From the NCBI GenBank assembly GCA_963785415.1, contig CAWAVB010000001.1:558001-622000 (forward strand): a DNA stretch of 64,000 bases. The letters run 5' to 3'. Source of the stretch: Bog-793 sp963785415 (GTDB lineage: Bacteria; Actinomycetota; Acidimicrobiia; Acidimicrobiales; Bog-793). This document shows, in pieces, positions 20,434 to 29,635 of the stretch. Within the stretch, counting starts at the first letter, position 1. The number at the start of each line of letters is the position of its first letter. A program made the translations under genes and the position numbers. The notes beneath the pieces were generated by a model. The model worked only from the letters and a program-made list of their open reading frames with translations. It did no database searches and was not told the DNA's origin.

Positions 20434-20964
20434 ATGTGGATCGTCGCCGGAGTGCTCCTCGGGCTCGTGGTGTTCTCCTCGATCTTCGGTTTCCACTTCG
20501 GGCCCCACGCGCACGCGGTCGCGGCCGTCGCGGGGATCGCCGCGGCCGGCTTCCTCATCGCGATCGCGGTGTCCGGCGACACGCGCTCGCTCGTCTTCTT
20601 CCTTCTGAGCGCGGACGTCGTGGTGTCGGCGGGCGTCGCGACGATCGCCTGGAAGGGCCTCTCCGACCCCAGGTTGCGCGGCGGGCACGCTCTCCACTCG
20701 CTCGTGTCTCGTGAGGGCGTCGCGGTCAGCGATCTCGAACCGTCCGGCATCGTGCGCGTCGCCGGCGAGAACTGGTCGGCGACCTCCCTCAACGGCCGGA
20801 TCCCGGCCGGCGCGAGGATTCAGGTAATCCAGGCCGACGGCGTCCGGCTGTCGGTCTGGGGTGACAACGGAATCCCCCGGGAAACTGGCGGTCCGGCCGC
20901 GCTCGACAAGCGCTCGCCCTCCGCCGACGCCGCCGGGCCGATCGAAGGGACAGATAAGTCGTGA
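20434..20964 (+). CDS. NfeD-like membrane protein
   Basis: A 176-residue protein with two or three N-terminal membrane segments (MWIVAGVLLGLVVFSSIFG, AVAAVAGIAAAGFLIAIAV, and a weaker one near residue 55) and a C-terminal OB-fold domain near 90-150 with SREGVAVSDLEPSGIVRVAG and ARIQVIQADGVRLSVW, the NfeD pattern. NfeD proteins pair with stomatin-type SPFH proteins in membrane microdomains; here the stomatin GTG overlaps the NfeD stop by four bases. Start ATG 20434 follows GGAGGGAGGA. TACGCT near 20357 is a candidate -10 box. Confidence 0.85.
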   Translation: MWIVAGVLLGLVVFSSIFGFHFGPHAHAVAAVAGIAAAGFLIAIAVSGDTRSLVFFLLSADVVVSAGVATIAWKGLSDPRLRGGHALHSLVSREGVAVSDLEPSGIVRVAGENWSATSLNGRIPAGARIQVIQADGVRLSVWGDNGIPRETGGPAALDKRSPSADAAGPIEGTDKS

Positions 20965-21872
20965 TCCTCGGAATCGTCATTGCGGTAGCAGTCGTCCTCG
21001 TCATCGGTCTCTCGCGGTCGGTGAAGATCATCCGTGAGTACCAGCGCATCGTGCTCTTCCGCCTCGGCAGGGCGATCGGCCTGCGCGGCCCGGGCATCGT
21101 CTTCATCAACCCGATCACCGACCGCACGACGCTCGTCGACCTACGCGAGCAGTACCTCGAGATCCCCCATCAGACGGCGATCACGAAGGACAACGCGCCG
21201 ATCTCGATCGACTTCATCATCTTTTACAAGGTCGTCGACCCTTCGATGTCCGTCCTCACCGTGCAGAACTTCGCCGGTGCGGCGCTCAACCTCGCCGCGA
21301 CGACCCTGCGCAGCGTCGTCGGCGACATGCCCCTCGACGACGTGCTCTCCAAGCGCGAGGACATGAACGCCTCGCTGCGTGTCCGGCTCGATGACGTCAC
21401 CGAGCGATGGGGCGTGAAGGTGACGAGCGTCGAGGTCCGCGAGGTGAACCCACCGCCCGGCGTCCTCGAGGCGATGACCCGTCAGATGTCCGCCGAGCGG
21501 ACCCGCCGGGCCCAAGTCACCGAGGCCGAGGGCCAAAAGTCCGCCGCGATCCTCTCCGCCGAGGGCGAGGCGCAGGCGGCGATCAACCTCGCCGAGGGCC
21601 GCCAGAAGGCGACGATCCTCGCCGCCGAGGCGGACCGTCAGTCCGCGATTCTGCGCGCCGAGGGCTACGCACGCGGCCTCGAGAAGGTCTTCGCCGTCGG
21701 CCAGACGCTCGACCCCAAGACGATGGTCCTGCAGTATCTCGACACGCTGAAGCAGGTGGGGACGTCGGCGTCGACGAAGATCGTCGTCCCGATGGAGATC
21801 CTCGACGGCCTGCGCAACCTGCTCCCCGGCACGGAGCTGCCGGCGGCGAGCGCAAAGCGCTCCCAGGGCTAA
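20961..21872 (+). CDS. Stomatin/slipin-type SPFH-domain protein
   Basis: A 303-residue band-7 protein: one N-terminal membrane anchor (ILGIVIAVAVVLVIGL), the stomatin block EYQRIVLFRLGRAIGLRGPGI, then VDLREQYLEIPHQTAITKDN, and a coiled-coil with repeated AEG/AEA units (TEAEGQKSAAILSAEGEAQ, ILRAEGYARGLEKVF) at residues 175-240. Such proteins oligomerise into rings or cages in the membrane and organise lipid microdomains or regulate FtsH-like proteases. GTG start overlapping the NfeD stop makes a two-gene operon. The tail converges on dgt with 14 bases between. Confidence 0.9.
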   Translation: MILGIVIAVAVVLVIGLSRSVKIIREYQRIVLFRLGRAIGLRGPGIVFINPITDRTTLVDLREQYLEIPHQTAITKDNAPISIDFIIFYKVVDPSMSVLTVQNFAGAALNLAATTLRSVVGDMPLDDVLSKREDMNASLRVRLDDVTERWGVKVTSVEVREVNPPPGVLEAMTRQMSAERTRRAQVTEAEGQKSAAILSAEGEAQAAINLAEGRQKATILAAEADRQSAILRAEGYARGLEKVFAVGQTLDPKTMVLQYLDTLKQVGTSASTKIVVPMEILDGLRNLLPGTELPAASAKRSQG

Positions 21873-21886
21873 GAGGGACCCGCGAC

Positions 21887-23074
21887 CTAGGTGCTGCGCG
21901 CGAGGTAGCGCGCCGGGAGCTCGTCCTCGGGCCAGTCGAGGAGGCGGATTGCGGCCTCGACGGCGAAACGGTCGGTCATGCCCGCGACGTACTCGACCGC
22001 GGCCCGCAATGCCTCGGGAGTCGCGGCGCCCCACCGGCGTGCCCGGTCCTCCGGGAGCAGCTCCGGCGCTTGCGCGTACGCCTCGACGAGCGCCTCGAGA
22101 AGCCGGCGCACCCGGCGCCCCTGCTCGACGGAGTCCGGCCGCAGGTAGATGCGCTCGTAGTTCCACTCCCTGAACGCCGCCAGAGCCTCGGCGCGGTCGA
22201 CTGTCATGCCGACCGACCCCGTCTTCTCGATCGCCTCGATGACGCCGGAGATGAACGACGAGATCTGGGAGGCGCGCGTCGACCCGCAGCGCTGCGCGAC
22301 GAGGGCGGGCAGATCCTCCGGGCGGACGATCCCGGCGGCGACCGCGTCCTCGAAGTCGTGACAGACGTAGGCGATCCGATCCGCCCAGGACAGCACCTCG
22401 CCCTCGGGAGTCGCCGGCGCGGGGCGCGACCAGGAGTGGTTCCGCACGGCGTCGAGCGTCTCCTCGCACAGGTTGAGGGACCGCAGCGCGACATCGGCTC
22501 CCCACGAGGCGTGGTCGAAACCCCCTTCGACGAACGGGCCGAACGCCTCCTCGCTGGCGTGCCCGCCCGGGCCGTGCCCGCAGTCGTGGGCGATCGACGC
22601 GGCGTAGACGAGATCCTCGTTGAGGCGTGTCGCCCGGGCGATCGCCAGTGCGACCTGGGCGACCTCCATCGCGTGCGTGAGACGCGTCCGCTGGTGGTCG
22701 AGCGGATCGATGAAGACCTGGGTCTTGCCCGCCAGGCGGCGGAACGCGGCGGAATGGAGCACCCGGTCACGGTCGCGCTCGAAACAGGTCCGCAGCGGAT
22801 CCGGTTCCTCGGGCCGGGACCTCGTCCCTGCGCCGACGGCCCTCGCGGCCCCCGGTGCGAGGACGGCGTCCTGTTCGGCTTCGCGCTCCGTGCGCGCTCT
22901 CCGAATGACCGTGCCAGTTCCTGCGTGGCTCGTGGCGTGGGCGACGCACACCCCGGAGTCGGGGTCGAGGAGGTAACCCTCCATCGTCGCCGCCCAGATC
23001 GAGGCGCGGTCCGCCGTCGCGCCCCCGGTGGGCGGGCCGCCCCTCCGGTCTTCCGGATCCCTCGTCGATCCCAC
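21887..23074 (-). CDS. dgt: Deoxyguanosinetriphosphate triphosphohydrolase (HD domain)
   Basis: A 395-residue HD-superfamily dNTPase that cleaves dNTPs to nucleoside and triphosphate. Motifs: DHQRTRLTHAMEVAQVA (first His), ASIAHDCGHGPGGHASE (HD pair), EVLSWADRIAYVCHDFEDA (last Asp), and RDRVLHSAAFRRLAGKTQVF near residue 100, shared by Dgt proteins. The first 90 residues are variable and alanine/arginine rich. The GTG at 23074 is supported by TAGGCT and a six-base spacer directly upstream on the minus strand, a leaderless start, so the long N-terminus seems real. Confidence 0.88.
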   Translation of the reverse strand: MGSTRDPEDRRGGPPTGGATADRASIWAATMEGYLLDPDSGVCVAHATSHAGTGTVIRRARTEREAEQDAVLAPGAARAVGAGTRSRPEEPDPLRTCFERDRDRVLHSAAFRRLAGKTQVFIDPLDHQRTRLTHAMEVAQVALAIARATRLNEDLVYAASIAHDCGHGPGGHASEEAFGPFVEGGFDHASWGADVALRSLNLCEETLDAVRNHSWSRPAPATPEGEVLSWADRIAYVCHDFEDAVAAGIVRPEDLPALVAQRCGSTRASQISSFISGVIEAIEKTGSVGMTVDRAEALAAFREWNYERIYLRPDSVEQGRRVRRLLEALVEAYAQAPELLPEDRARRWGAATPEALRAAVEYVAGMTDRFAVEAAIRLLDWPEDELPARYLARST

Positions 23075-23080
23075 GGTTCG

Positions 23081-23086
23081 AGCCTA
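23081..23086 (-). promoter_or_regulatory. Putative -10 element, leaderless start of dgt
   Basis: Minus-strand TAGGCT, six bases (CGAACC), then GTG 23074. Confidence 0.5.
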
Positions 23087-23166
23087 CGTGGGCGCGCGAC
23101 CGGAACCGGCTCCGGATCACGTGTCAGCGACGGTCGCCGGGGCGAGATCGCCCGGTTTGCGCGGGC

Positions 23167-24261
23167 TCAGGTGATGTTGAGCTCGCGGCGGTAGATCCGA
23201 GACGGGCCGAGGGCGACGACGCGGGCCGCGAGGGCCTCGAACGCCTTCGCGACGTCGGATGCCGCATCGACGAGTGCCGCGGGGCGTCCCTCGTCCGCGC
23301 CCGCCCGCACCGCGGGGTCGAAGGGGACCTGGGCGAGCAGCTCGACGCCGAGTTCAGACGCCAGGTCGGCTCCGCCGCCCGCACCGAACAGCTCCAGACG
23401 GGCGCCGTCGGGACCCGTGAACCAGGACATGTTCTCGATGACGCCACGGACCGACAGCCGGAGCTCGCGGGCGAGCGCTCCGGCACGCTGCGCGACCCGT
23501 TCGGCGGCGGGCTGCGGCGTCGTCACGACGTACAGCTCCGCGGCCGGCAGGTGCTGCGCGACCGAGAGCGCGACGTCGCCCGTGCCCGGCGGCATGTCGA
23601 TGAGGAGGAACTCCGGATCCCCCCAGTGGACCTCGGTGATGAACTGCTCGAGCGCCTTGTGGAGCATCGGGCCGCGCCAGGCCACCGCCCGGTTCTCGTC
23701 GACGAAGAACCCCATCGACACGCAGCGCACGCCGTGGGCAACAGGGGGCAGGATCGTCGGGCCGACGACGACCGGCTCCCGTCGCGCGCCGAGCATCCGC
23801 GGGACTGAGAAGCCGTAAACATCGGCATCGAGCAACCCGACCGTGTGACCGCCCTTCGCCAGCGCCACGGCGAGGTTCACCGTTACCGTCGATTTGCCGA
23901 CGCCGCCCTTGCCCGAGGCGATCGTGAGCACGCGCGTCGCGCCGAGCGGGCGACCGTCGCCGCGCCGCCCGAGGGCGCGCAGCCGTTCGCCGAGCGCATC
24001 GACCTCGTCGGGACCCATCGCCTCGGTCACGACGTCGACCGCCACGGGCGCACCGGAGGCTGCTGCTGCCTCCGTGAGGCGCCGGCGCAGCTCGTCTATG
24101 GCCGGATGCTCGTCGGCCGGGATCCGCACGACGACGTCGACGCCATTGCCCCGTGTCCGCACGTCGCCGAGCACGCCGGCCTCGCCGAGTGAAGCGAAAA
24201 GGAACGGGTCTTCGACCGCTTCGAAGGCCGCGCGCAACGCGGCGAGATTCGGATCATCCAT
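23167..24261 (-). CDS. mrp: Mrp/ApbC-family iron-sulfur carrier ATPase
   Basis: A 364-residue P-loop ATPase. Residues 1-90 form an N-terminal DUF59-like domain; from 108 comes IASGKGGVGKSTVTVNLAVA (deviant Walker A), then LLDADVYGFSVPRMLG, MGFFVDENRAVAWRGPMLHK and LLIDMPPGTGDVALS. Family members bind and deliver [4Fe-4S] clusters. The usual CXXC near the C-terminus is not visible, so cluster binding may differ, and a pure ATPase role is possible. It is divergent from the SufR-like regulator and cysteine desulfurase, fitting an iron-sulfur locus. Confidence 0.88.
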   Translation of the reverse strand: MDDPNLAALRAAFEAVEDPFLFASLGEAGVLGDVRTRGNGVDVVVRIPADEHPAIDELRRRLTEAAAASGAPVAVDVVTEAMGPDEVDALGERLRALGRRGDGRPLGATRVLTIASGKGGVGKSTVTVNLAVALAKGGHTVGLLDADVYGFSVPRMLGARREPVVVGPTILPPVAHGVRCVSMGFFVDENRAVAWRGPMLHKALEQFITEVHWGDPEFLLIDMPPGTGDVALSVAQHLPAAELYVVTTPQPAAERVAQRAGALARELRLSVRGVIENMSWFTGPDGARLELFGAGGGADLASELGVELLAQVPFDPAVRAGADEGRPAALVDAASDVAKAFEALAARVVALGPSRIYRRELNIT

Positions 24262-24318
24262 CGCGAGTCACGGCTCCAGCCCGGAGACGAGGACGCCGGG
24301 GACCCGGCGCGTCGCAGG

Positions 24319-24324
24319 TAGAAT
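24319..24324 (+). promoter_or_regulatory. Putative -10 element, leaderless start of the SufR-like gene
   Basis: TAGAAT, close to the consensus, stands seven bases before GTG 24332 with no ribosome site between. Confidence 0.5.
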
Positions 24325-24331
24325 ACCAAGC

Positions 24332-25129
24332 GTGCGCTCTGCTCCTTCCCGGGCGCCGGCAGGTTTCATGTCGAGCACGAGCCGCCGACCCGTCCACGAG
24401 ATCGACGACGCAACACGCCCTTCGCCGGGCCGGGATGGCGACGACGAATCGTTTTCCGCCGCGGTCGCCGCCATCACCAGCGCCTTCGGTGACGCGACCC
24501 GCCGTCACGTCTACCTTTTCTGCCGGGAGGTGGACGGTGCGACCGCCGCTGAGGTCGCCCGGAAGTTCGCGCTCCACCCGAACGTCGCCCGCCACCATCT
24601 CGACAAGCTCGCCGCCGGCGGTTACCTCGAGGTCACGCTCGACCGCGCCGCCCCCGGCGCCGGCCGGCCCTCGAAGCGCTACCGGCCATCGTCACGAGCG
24701 ACGACCGTGCCGATCCCGTCCCGGCCGAACGAGCTCGTCATCAACCTGCTCGTGCGGTCGCTCGCCGCGCTTGACCCCGCCGTCGCCGACCAGCTCGCCG
24801 AAGAGGTCGGCGAGGAATACGGGCGCGCCCTCGCCGCTGAGATGGCGCCGGGTGAGTCGCAGCGCTCGATGCGCGCCGCGATGTCCGCCGTCGTCGACGC
24901 GCTCACCGCCCAGGGGTTCGCCGCCCGCGCCGAGAGCGACAACACGACGACCTGGGTCGTGCGCGAGCACTGTCCGTTCGGGGAGGTCGTCCTCGAACAC
25001 CCGGTGCTCTGCGCCGTCGACCGGGGAATGGTGAAGGGACTGCTCGCCGGGCTCTGCGGCGACGAGGTCCCTGTCCGGCTCTCGTCGCGCGCCCTCGGCG
25101 ACCGGTCCTGCTCGAGCGTCGCCGGGTAG
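24332..25129 (+). CDS. SufR-like iron-sulfur-sensing ArsR-type regulator
   Basis: A 265-residue regulator: N-terminal winged helix near 60-120 (AFGDATRRHVYLFCREVDGA, ATAAEVARKFALHPNVARHH, KLAAGGYLEV) and a C-terminal ligand domain with three spaced cysteines in EHCPFGEV, PVLCAVDRGM and AGLCGDE, the cluster-binding layout of SufR, which represses suf genes when holding a [4Fe-4S] cluster. The next gene, six bases on, is a cysteine desulfurase. GTG 24332 is chosen because of the -10 box; ATG 24368 in the same frame is the alternative. A wider suf operon is not present, so its targets may lie elsewhere. Confidence 0.8.
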   Translation: MRSAPSRAPAGFMSSTSRRPVHEIDDATRPSPGRDGDDESFSAAVAAITSAFGDATRRHVYLFCREVDGATAAEVARKFALHPNVARHHLDKLAAGGYLEVTLDRAAPGAGRPSKRYRPSSRATTVPIPSRPNELVINLLVRSLAALDPAVADQLAEEVGEEYGRALAAEMAPGESQRSMRAAMSAVVDALTAQGFAARAESDNTTTWVVREHCPFGEVVLEHPVLCAVDRGMVKGLLAGLCGDEVPVRLSSRALGDRSCSSVAG

Positions 25130-25134
25130 GCGGC

Positions 25135-26271
25135 GTGGCCCGGCACTACCTCGACCACGCCTCGACGAGTCCGCTACGGCCAGAAGCCGCCGCGGCCATC
25201 GCCTCGTGGCTCGACCGCGGCGTGTATGCCGACGCGGGGCGTCCTTACGAGGAAGGGCGCATCGTCGCGGCCGCCATCGAGGAGGCGCGCGAGGCCGTCG
25301 CCGACCTCGTCGGGGTGAGCGGCCGCCAGGTGATCTTCACCTCCGGCGGTACGGAATCGGCGAACTGGGCGAACTGGGCGGCGCGGGAGGCGGACCACAC
25401 CGGTCCGATCGTGTTCAGCCCGGTCGAGCACTCCTCGGTCCGGCGTTCGGCGGAGCGTCACGGCCCCGTCACGACAATCCCGGTCGACCACGTCGGCCGG
25501 GTCAACATCGGGTCGGTTGACGCCCTGCTGGCGAGGCGTGATTCGCTGCCGGCCCTCGTCAACTGCCAATTTGCGAACCATCAGGTGGGGACTGTCCAGC
25601 CGGTCGGCGAGATCGTCGAGCATTGCCGGCGGGTCCGGGTTCCCGTCCACGTCGACGCGTGCATGGCGATCGGCCAGACGGCCGTCGACCTCGCCGCGCT
25701 CGACGCCGCTTTCGTGTCGGTCTCCGCGCACAAGTTCGGCGGACCGACCGGCGTCGGGGCGCTCGTCGTCGGCCGCCGCACCCGTGTCCCGCCGCTGCTC
25801 CTCGGCGGCGCCGAGGAGCGGGCGCGCCGGGCGGGGATGGAGAGCGTCCTTTCGATCGTCGGCTTCGGTGCCGTGGCGCGAGCTCTCGCCGCACCGGGAG
25901 TCCTCGAGGACGCCGCGAAGCGGGCCCGGTTCCTCACCGAAGAGATCGCGGAGGCGGCACTCGGCGTCGAAGGCGTCTCCGAGTACGGCGACCCGGTCGG
26001 GCGCGTCCCGCAGCTCGTCTGCTTCGGGGTCCCGGGGGTGAGGGCCGAAGGCGTCGTCATGGGACTCGATCAGGCGGGCGTGGCGGTCCATTCCGGGTCG
26101 GCGTGCGCCTCCGAGGCGTTCAAGCCGTCCCCCGCCTTGGCGGCGATGGGCGTCGACGCCGATCGTTCACTCCGCTGCTCCGTCGGCTGGTCGACAACCG
26201 ACGAGGACGTCGCCGCGTTCGCCAGCGCCTTCCCCACCGTCGTCGGACAACTGCGGTCGCTGGCGCTCTGA
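25135..26271 (+). CDS. Cysteine desulfurase (NifS/IscS family)
   Basis: A 378-residue class-V aminotransferase fold enzyme that takes sulfur from cysteine for iron-sulfur or thio-modification pathways. Seen: YLDHASTSPLRPEA at the N-terminus, FTSGGTESANWA near residue 65, the PLP lysine in VSAHKFGGPTGVGALV near 202, and the persulfide cysteine in HSGSACASEAF near 322. It starts at GTG 25135 just after the SufR-like gene. The short active-site loop resembles IscS/NifS-type rather than SufS. No IscU, TusA or MnmA gene follows; the acceptor is unknown. Confidence 0.88.
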   Translation: MARHYLDHASTSPLRPEAAAAIASWLDRGVYADAGRPYEEGRIVAAAIEEAREAVADLVGVSGRQVIFTSGGTESANWANWAAREADHTGPIVFSPVEHSSVRRSAERHGPVTTIPVDHVGRVNIGSVDALLARRDSLPALVNCQFANHQVGTVQPVGEIVEHCRRVRVPVHVDACMAIGQTAVDLAALDAAFVSVSAHKFGGPTGVGALVVGRRTRVPPLLLGGAEERARRAGMESVLSIVGFGAVARALAAPGVLEDAAKRARFLTEEIAEAALGVEGVSEYGDPVGRVPQLVCFGVPGVRAEGVVMGLDQAGVAVHSGSACASEAFKPSPALAAMGVDADRSLRCSVGWSTTDEDVAAFASAFPTVVGQLRSLAL

Positions 26272-26357
26272 CCGGGCAGCCGGGGGGTGGTGCCTGCCCC
26301 AGCCGCCGGTCCGCCGAGGCCGCGTCGTCGCCGACTGATCCGGCGCCTGGGAAGTCT

Positions 26358-27320
<963 letters not shown>

Positions 27321-27548
27321 GGTGCTGTTCTAGGCGAGGGACCGCCCCCTCGCAACCACCCCACCCCCCGACCGGCGCCACGCGCCCGGAATCCGCCGCC
27401 CGGATCGCCACCTGGCCGCGCGCCGGCCTCGAGGGCCGGAGAGGCGCGCGACGACGATGACGCAGCAGTTGCGGATCCAGGGGTCCGCGCTCGATTCGTC
27501 GCGAGCGCCCCGACGGCCGGAGAAGCGGTCCGCCGAGACGTCAGACGA

Positions 27549-27749
27549 TCAGACTGGCCGAACGTTCGCCGCTTGGAGGCCCTTCTGCCCCTCCTGAACC
27601 TCGAACTCGACCTGCTGACCCTCTTCGAGCGTGCGGTAGCCGTTCATCTGGATGGCGGAGTGATGCACGAACACATCGGCGCCGCCCTCTTGCGAGATGA
27701 AGCCGTAGCCCTTCTCAGCGTTGAACCACTTCACTGTTCCGGTCGCCAC
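27549..27749 (-). CDS. cspA: Cold-shock domain protein
   Basis: A 66-residue CSD protein: TGTVKWFNAEKGYGFIS (RNP1), DVFVHHSAI (RNP2), and the closing GLQAANVRPV. Such proteins melt RNA secondary structure and serve as RNA chaperones in cold and stationary phase. The start is GTG 27749 with AAGGGGG about nine bases upstream on the minus strand; the longer frame to 27776 adds residues not seen in the family. Confidence 0.9.
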   Translation of the reverse strand: MATGTVKWFNAEKGYGFISQEGGADVFVHHSAIQMNGYRTLEEGQQVEFEVQEGQKGLQAANVRPV

Positions 27750-28169
27750 TTCGGCGATCCCCCTTCGTTCGATCACACGTGCAGAGAGCGATCGCCATGG
27801 TCACCGCCGCCTGAGCTGACCGGCCGATCCTTGCGGACCAGACGCTTTCCGGCAATCGCGAGACGACGGAATCGACTAGGCAGTTTCTCTCGGCGCGCAG
27901 ACTACCAGTCCAATCCCCCGACGTCACCCGCCGCGCCACGGTGAAGGCGGCAGGGGCGTCTCGATGTCCCCCTCTGGGGCACGAAGTACACGACGTCTCC
28001 CCGGTCACGTCCGCAACCCGCCCAACCGTTGCGGGGTCCGAGCGGCGAGAAGCCGAGCTCTTTCCGCCGGGAATCCGGGTCGCGGCAACGGGCGCCGGGA
28101 GGGCCCAACCGGCGAGCGCTCCGGCAGGTTGGCCGCACCGACCGGTTGCCGGAGCCCCTAATGGGGATC
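27750..28169. other. Non-coding stretch upstream of the cold-shock gene, to the hairpin before the IS110 element
   Basis: About 420 bases with no supported gene. It should hold the cold-shock promoter and perhaps a long leader on the minus strand. Several runs such as CCAACCGTTGCGGGG and GCCGGGAGGGCCCAACCGGC are GC-rich, but I can build no known RNA family from them. Confidence 0.4.
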
Positions 28170-28203
28170 GACCACCTCGCCTGATTAACAAGCGAGGCTG
28201 GTC
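28170..28203. repeat. Strong hairpin at the left side of the IS110 element
   Basis: GACCACCTCGC pairs with GCGAGG-C-TGGTC: 11 pairs, one bulged C and an 11-base loop (CTGATTAACAA). It lies where the left end of the IS110 element is expected. On the minus strand it reads superficially like part of a tRNA, but a cloverleaf does not close. Confidence 0.6.
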
Positions 28204-28204
28204 A

Positions 28205-28390
28205 ACCGAGCTACCGACGGGTGAGCACTGCGAGCCTCAGGGCCTCGAGCCCTACGGCTAGATCGTGCCCCGGTCGGTCGGTGAGGTCTCCTTCGACGGC
28301 TGGTGGGATGTCGTGCCTCGAGCACTGAACCATTAGGAAGCTGCTGGGGTCCTCGGGCTCGACGCCGGTGCCGTCGATGGGAGGAGTCAG
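28205..28390 (+). ncRNA. Candidate IS110 bridge RNA in the transposase leader
   Basis: In IS110-group elements the region between left end and transposase encodes a structured bridge RNA with target- and donor-binding loops. This 186-base leader has GGGCCTCGAGCCC (foldable), the donor-like GTGGGATGTC and no ORF. The position, size and 9/10 match to the right element end fit; folding and expression are not tested. Confidence 0.4.
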
Positions 28391-29614
28391 ATGATCTTTG
28401 TCGGAGTGGACTGGGCCGAGGCCCACCACGACGTGCACGTTGAGGACGCAGAGGGCAGGCGCCTCGGGGGAGGCCGGCTGCCCGAGGGCGTCGAGGGGAT
28501 CGCCCGTTTTCACGAGCTCGTCGGTGTGCATACCGAAGATCCGAGCGAGGTGATCGTCGGGATCGAGACCGACCGGGGCCTGTTCGTCGCGGCGCTCGTC
28601 GCAGCGGGCTATCTCGTGTTCGCCGTGAACCCGATGTCGACCTCGCGCTATCGGGACCGCCACTCGACCTCAGGCGCGAAGTCCGATCCCGGCGACGCCA
28701 AGGTGCTCGCCGACATGGTCCGCACCGACCGGCACAACCACCGCCCCATCGCTGGTGACTCCGAGGTCGTCGAAGCGGTGAAGGTCCTCGCCCGGGCTCA
28801 CCAGTCGATGATCTGGTCGAGAGGCCGGCAGGCCAACGCGCTGCGCTCGACGCTGCGAGAGTTCTACCCGGCGGCGCTCTCCACCTTCGACGACCTGGCG
28901 AGCGCAGATGCCACAGAGGTGTTGCGAGTGGCGCCGACCCCGAGCCTCGGAGCGGCGCTTTCGCTGGCAAAGATCGCCTCGGCACTGCGCCGGGGCGGGC
29001 GGCAGCGACGGATCGACGAGCGAGCTCGAGAGATCCAGGAGGCACTGCGCGCACCCCAGCTCCAGGGCTCCGCGCTGGTGGCGAGCGCGATGGGTGCTTC
29101 AGTCAAGGCGTCGGTGGCGGTGATCTCGACGATGAACGCCGAGATCGCGAACCTCGCGCAGCAGCTCGAAGCGGGTTTTGAGTAGCACCCGGCCGCCAAG
29201 GTGGTCCGTTCCTTGCCAGGACTGGGGACCATCCTCGGCGCCCGGGTGCTCGGCGAGTTCGGGGATGACCCGGACCGTTACGCCAGTGCCAAGTCTCGCA
29301 AGAACTACGCCGGCACGTCGCCAATCACCCGCGCGTCGGGCACCAAGCGCGTCGTGCTCGCCCGCTACGCCCGCAACATGCGCCTCGCTGACGCGATCTA
29401 CCTGTGGGCCTTTGCGAGCCTCACCACGTCGCCGGGGGCCCGCGCCTTCTACGACGCCCACCGGCACGCCGGCGACACCCACCATGCGGCGCTCAGAGCC
29501 CTCGGGAACCGGCTCGTCGGCATCCTCCATGGCTGTCTCGCCAACGGCAGCTTCTACGACGAGCACACCGCCTGGGGCCACCGTTCAGAGAGCCAACTCA
29601 CCGAGGCCGCTTGA
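28391..29614 (+). pseudogene. IS110-family transposase with in-frame amber stop
   Basis: One frame from ATG 28391 to TGA 29614 (about 407 codons) broken by a single TAG at 29183-29185. Before it: the DEDD RuvC-like domain (FVGVDWAEAHHDVHVED, EVIVGIETDRG, KSDPGDAKVLADMVRTD). After it: the C-terminal serine domain (LPGLGTILGARVLGEFGDD, YAGTSPITRASGTKRVVLAR). In relatives the junction reads FEQHP; here it is FE-stop-HP, so CAG to TAG is a one-base change. The rest is well preserved, so the lesion is recent, is suppressed, or is a base-call error. GGGAGGAG stands about six bases before the ATG. Confidence 0.88.
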
Positions 29615-29635
29615 CATCTTCGGGCCGTGGGATAT

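Noticed and set aside
28140..28230. tRNA on the minus strand (GGTAGCTCGGTTGACC, TTGTTAA loop, GGTCGATCCCC)
   Set aside because: D-stem, T-stem and acceptor do not pair; the bases form a long hairpin instead.
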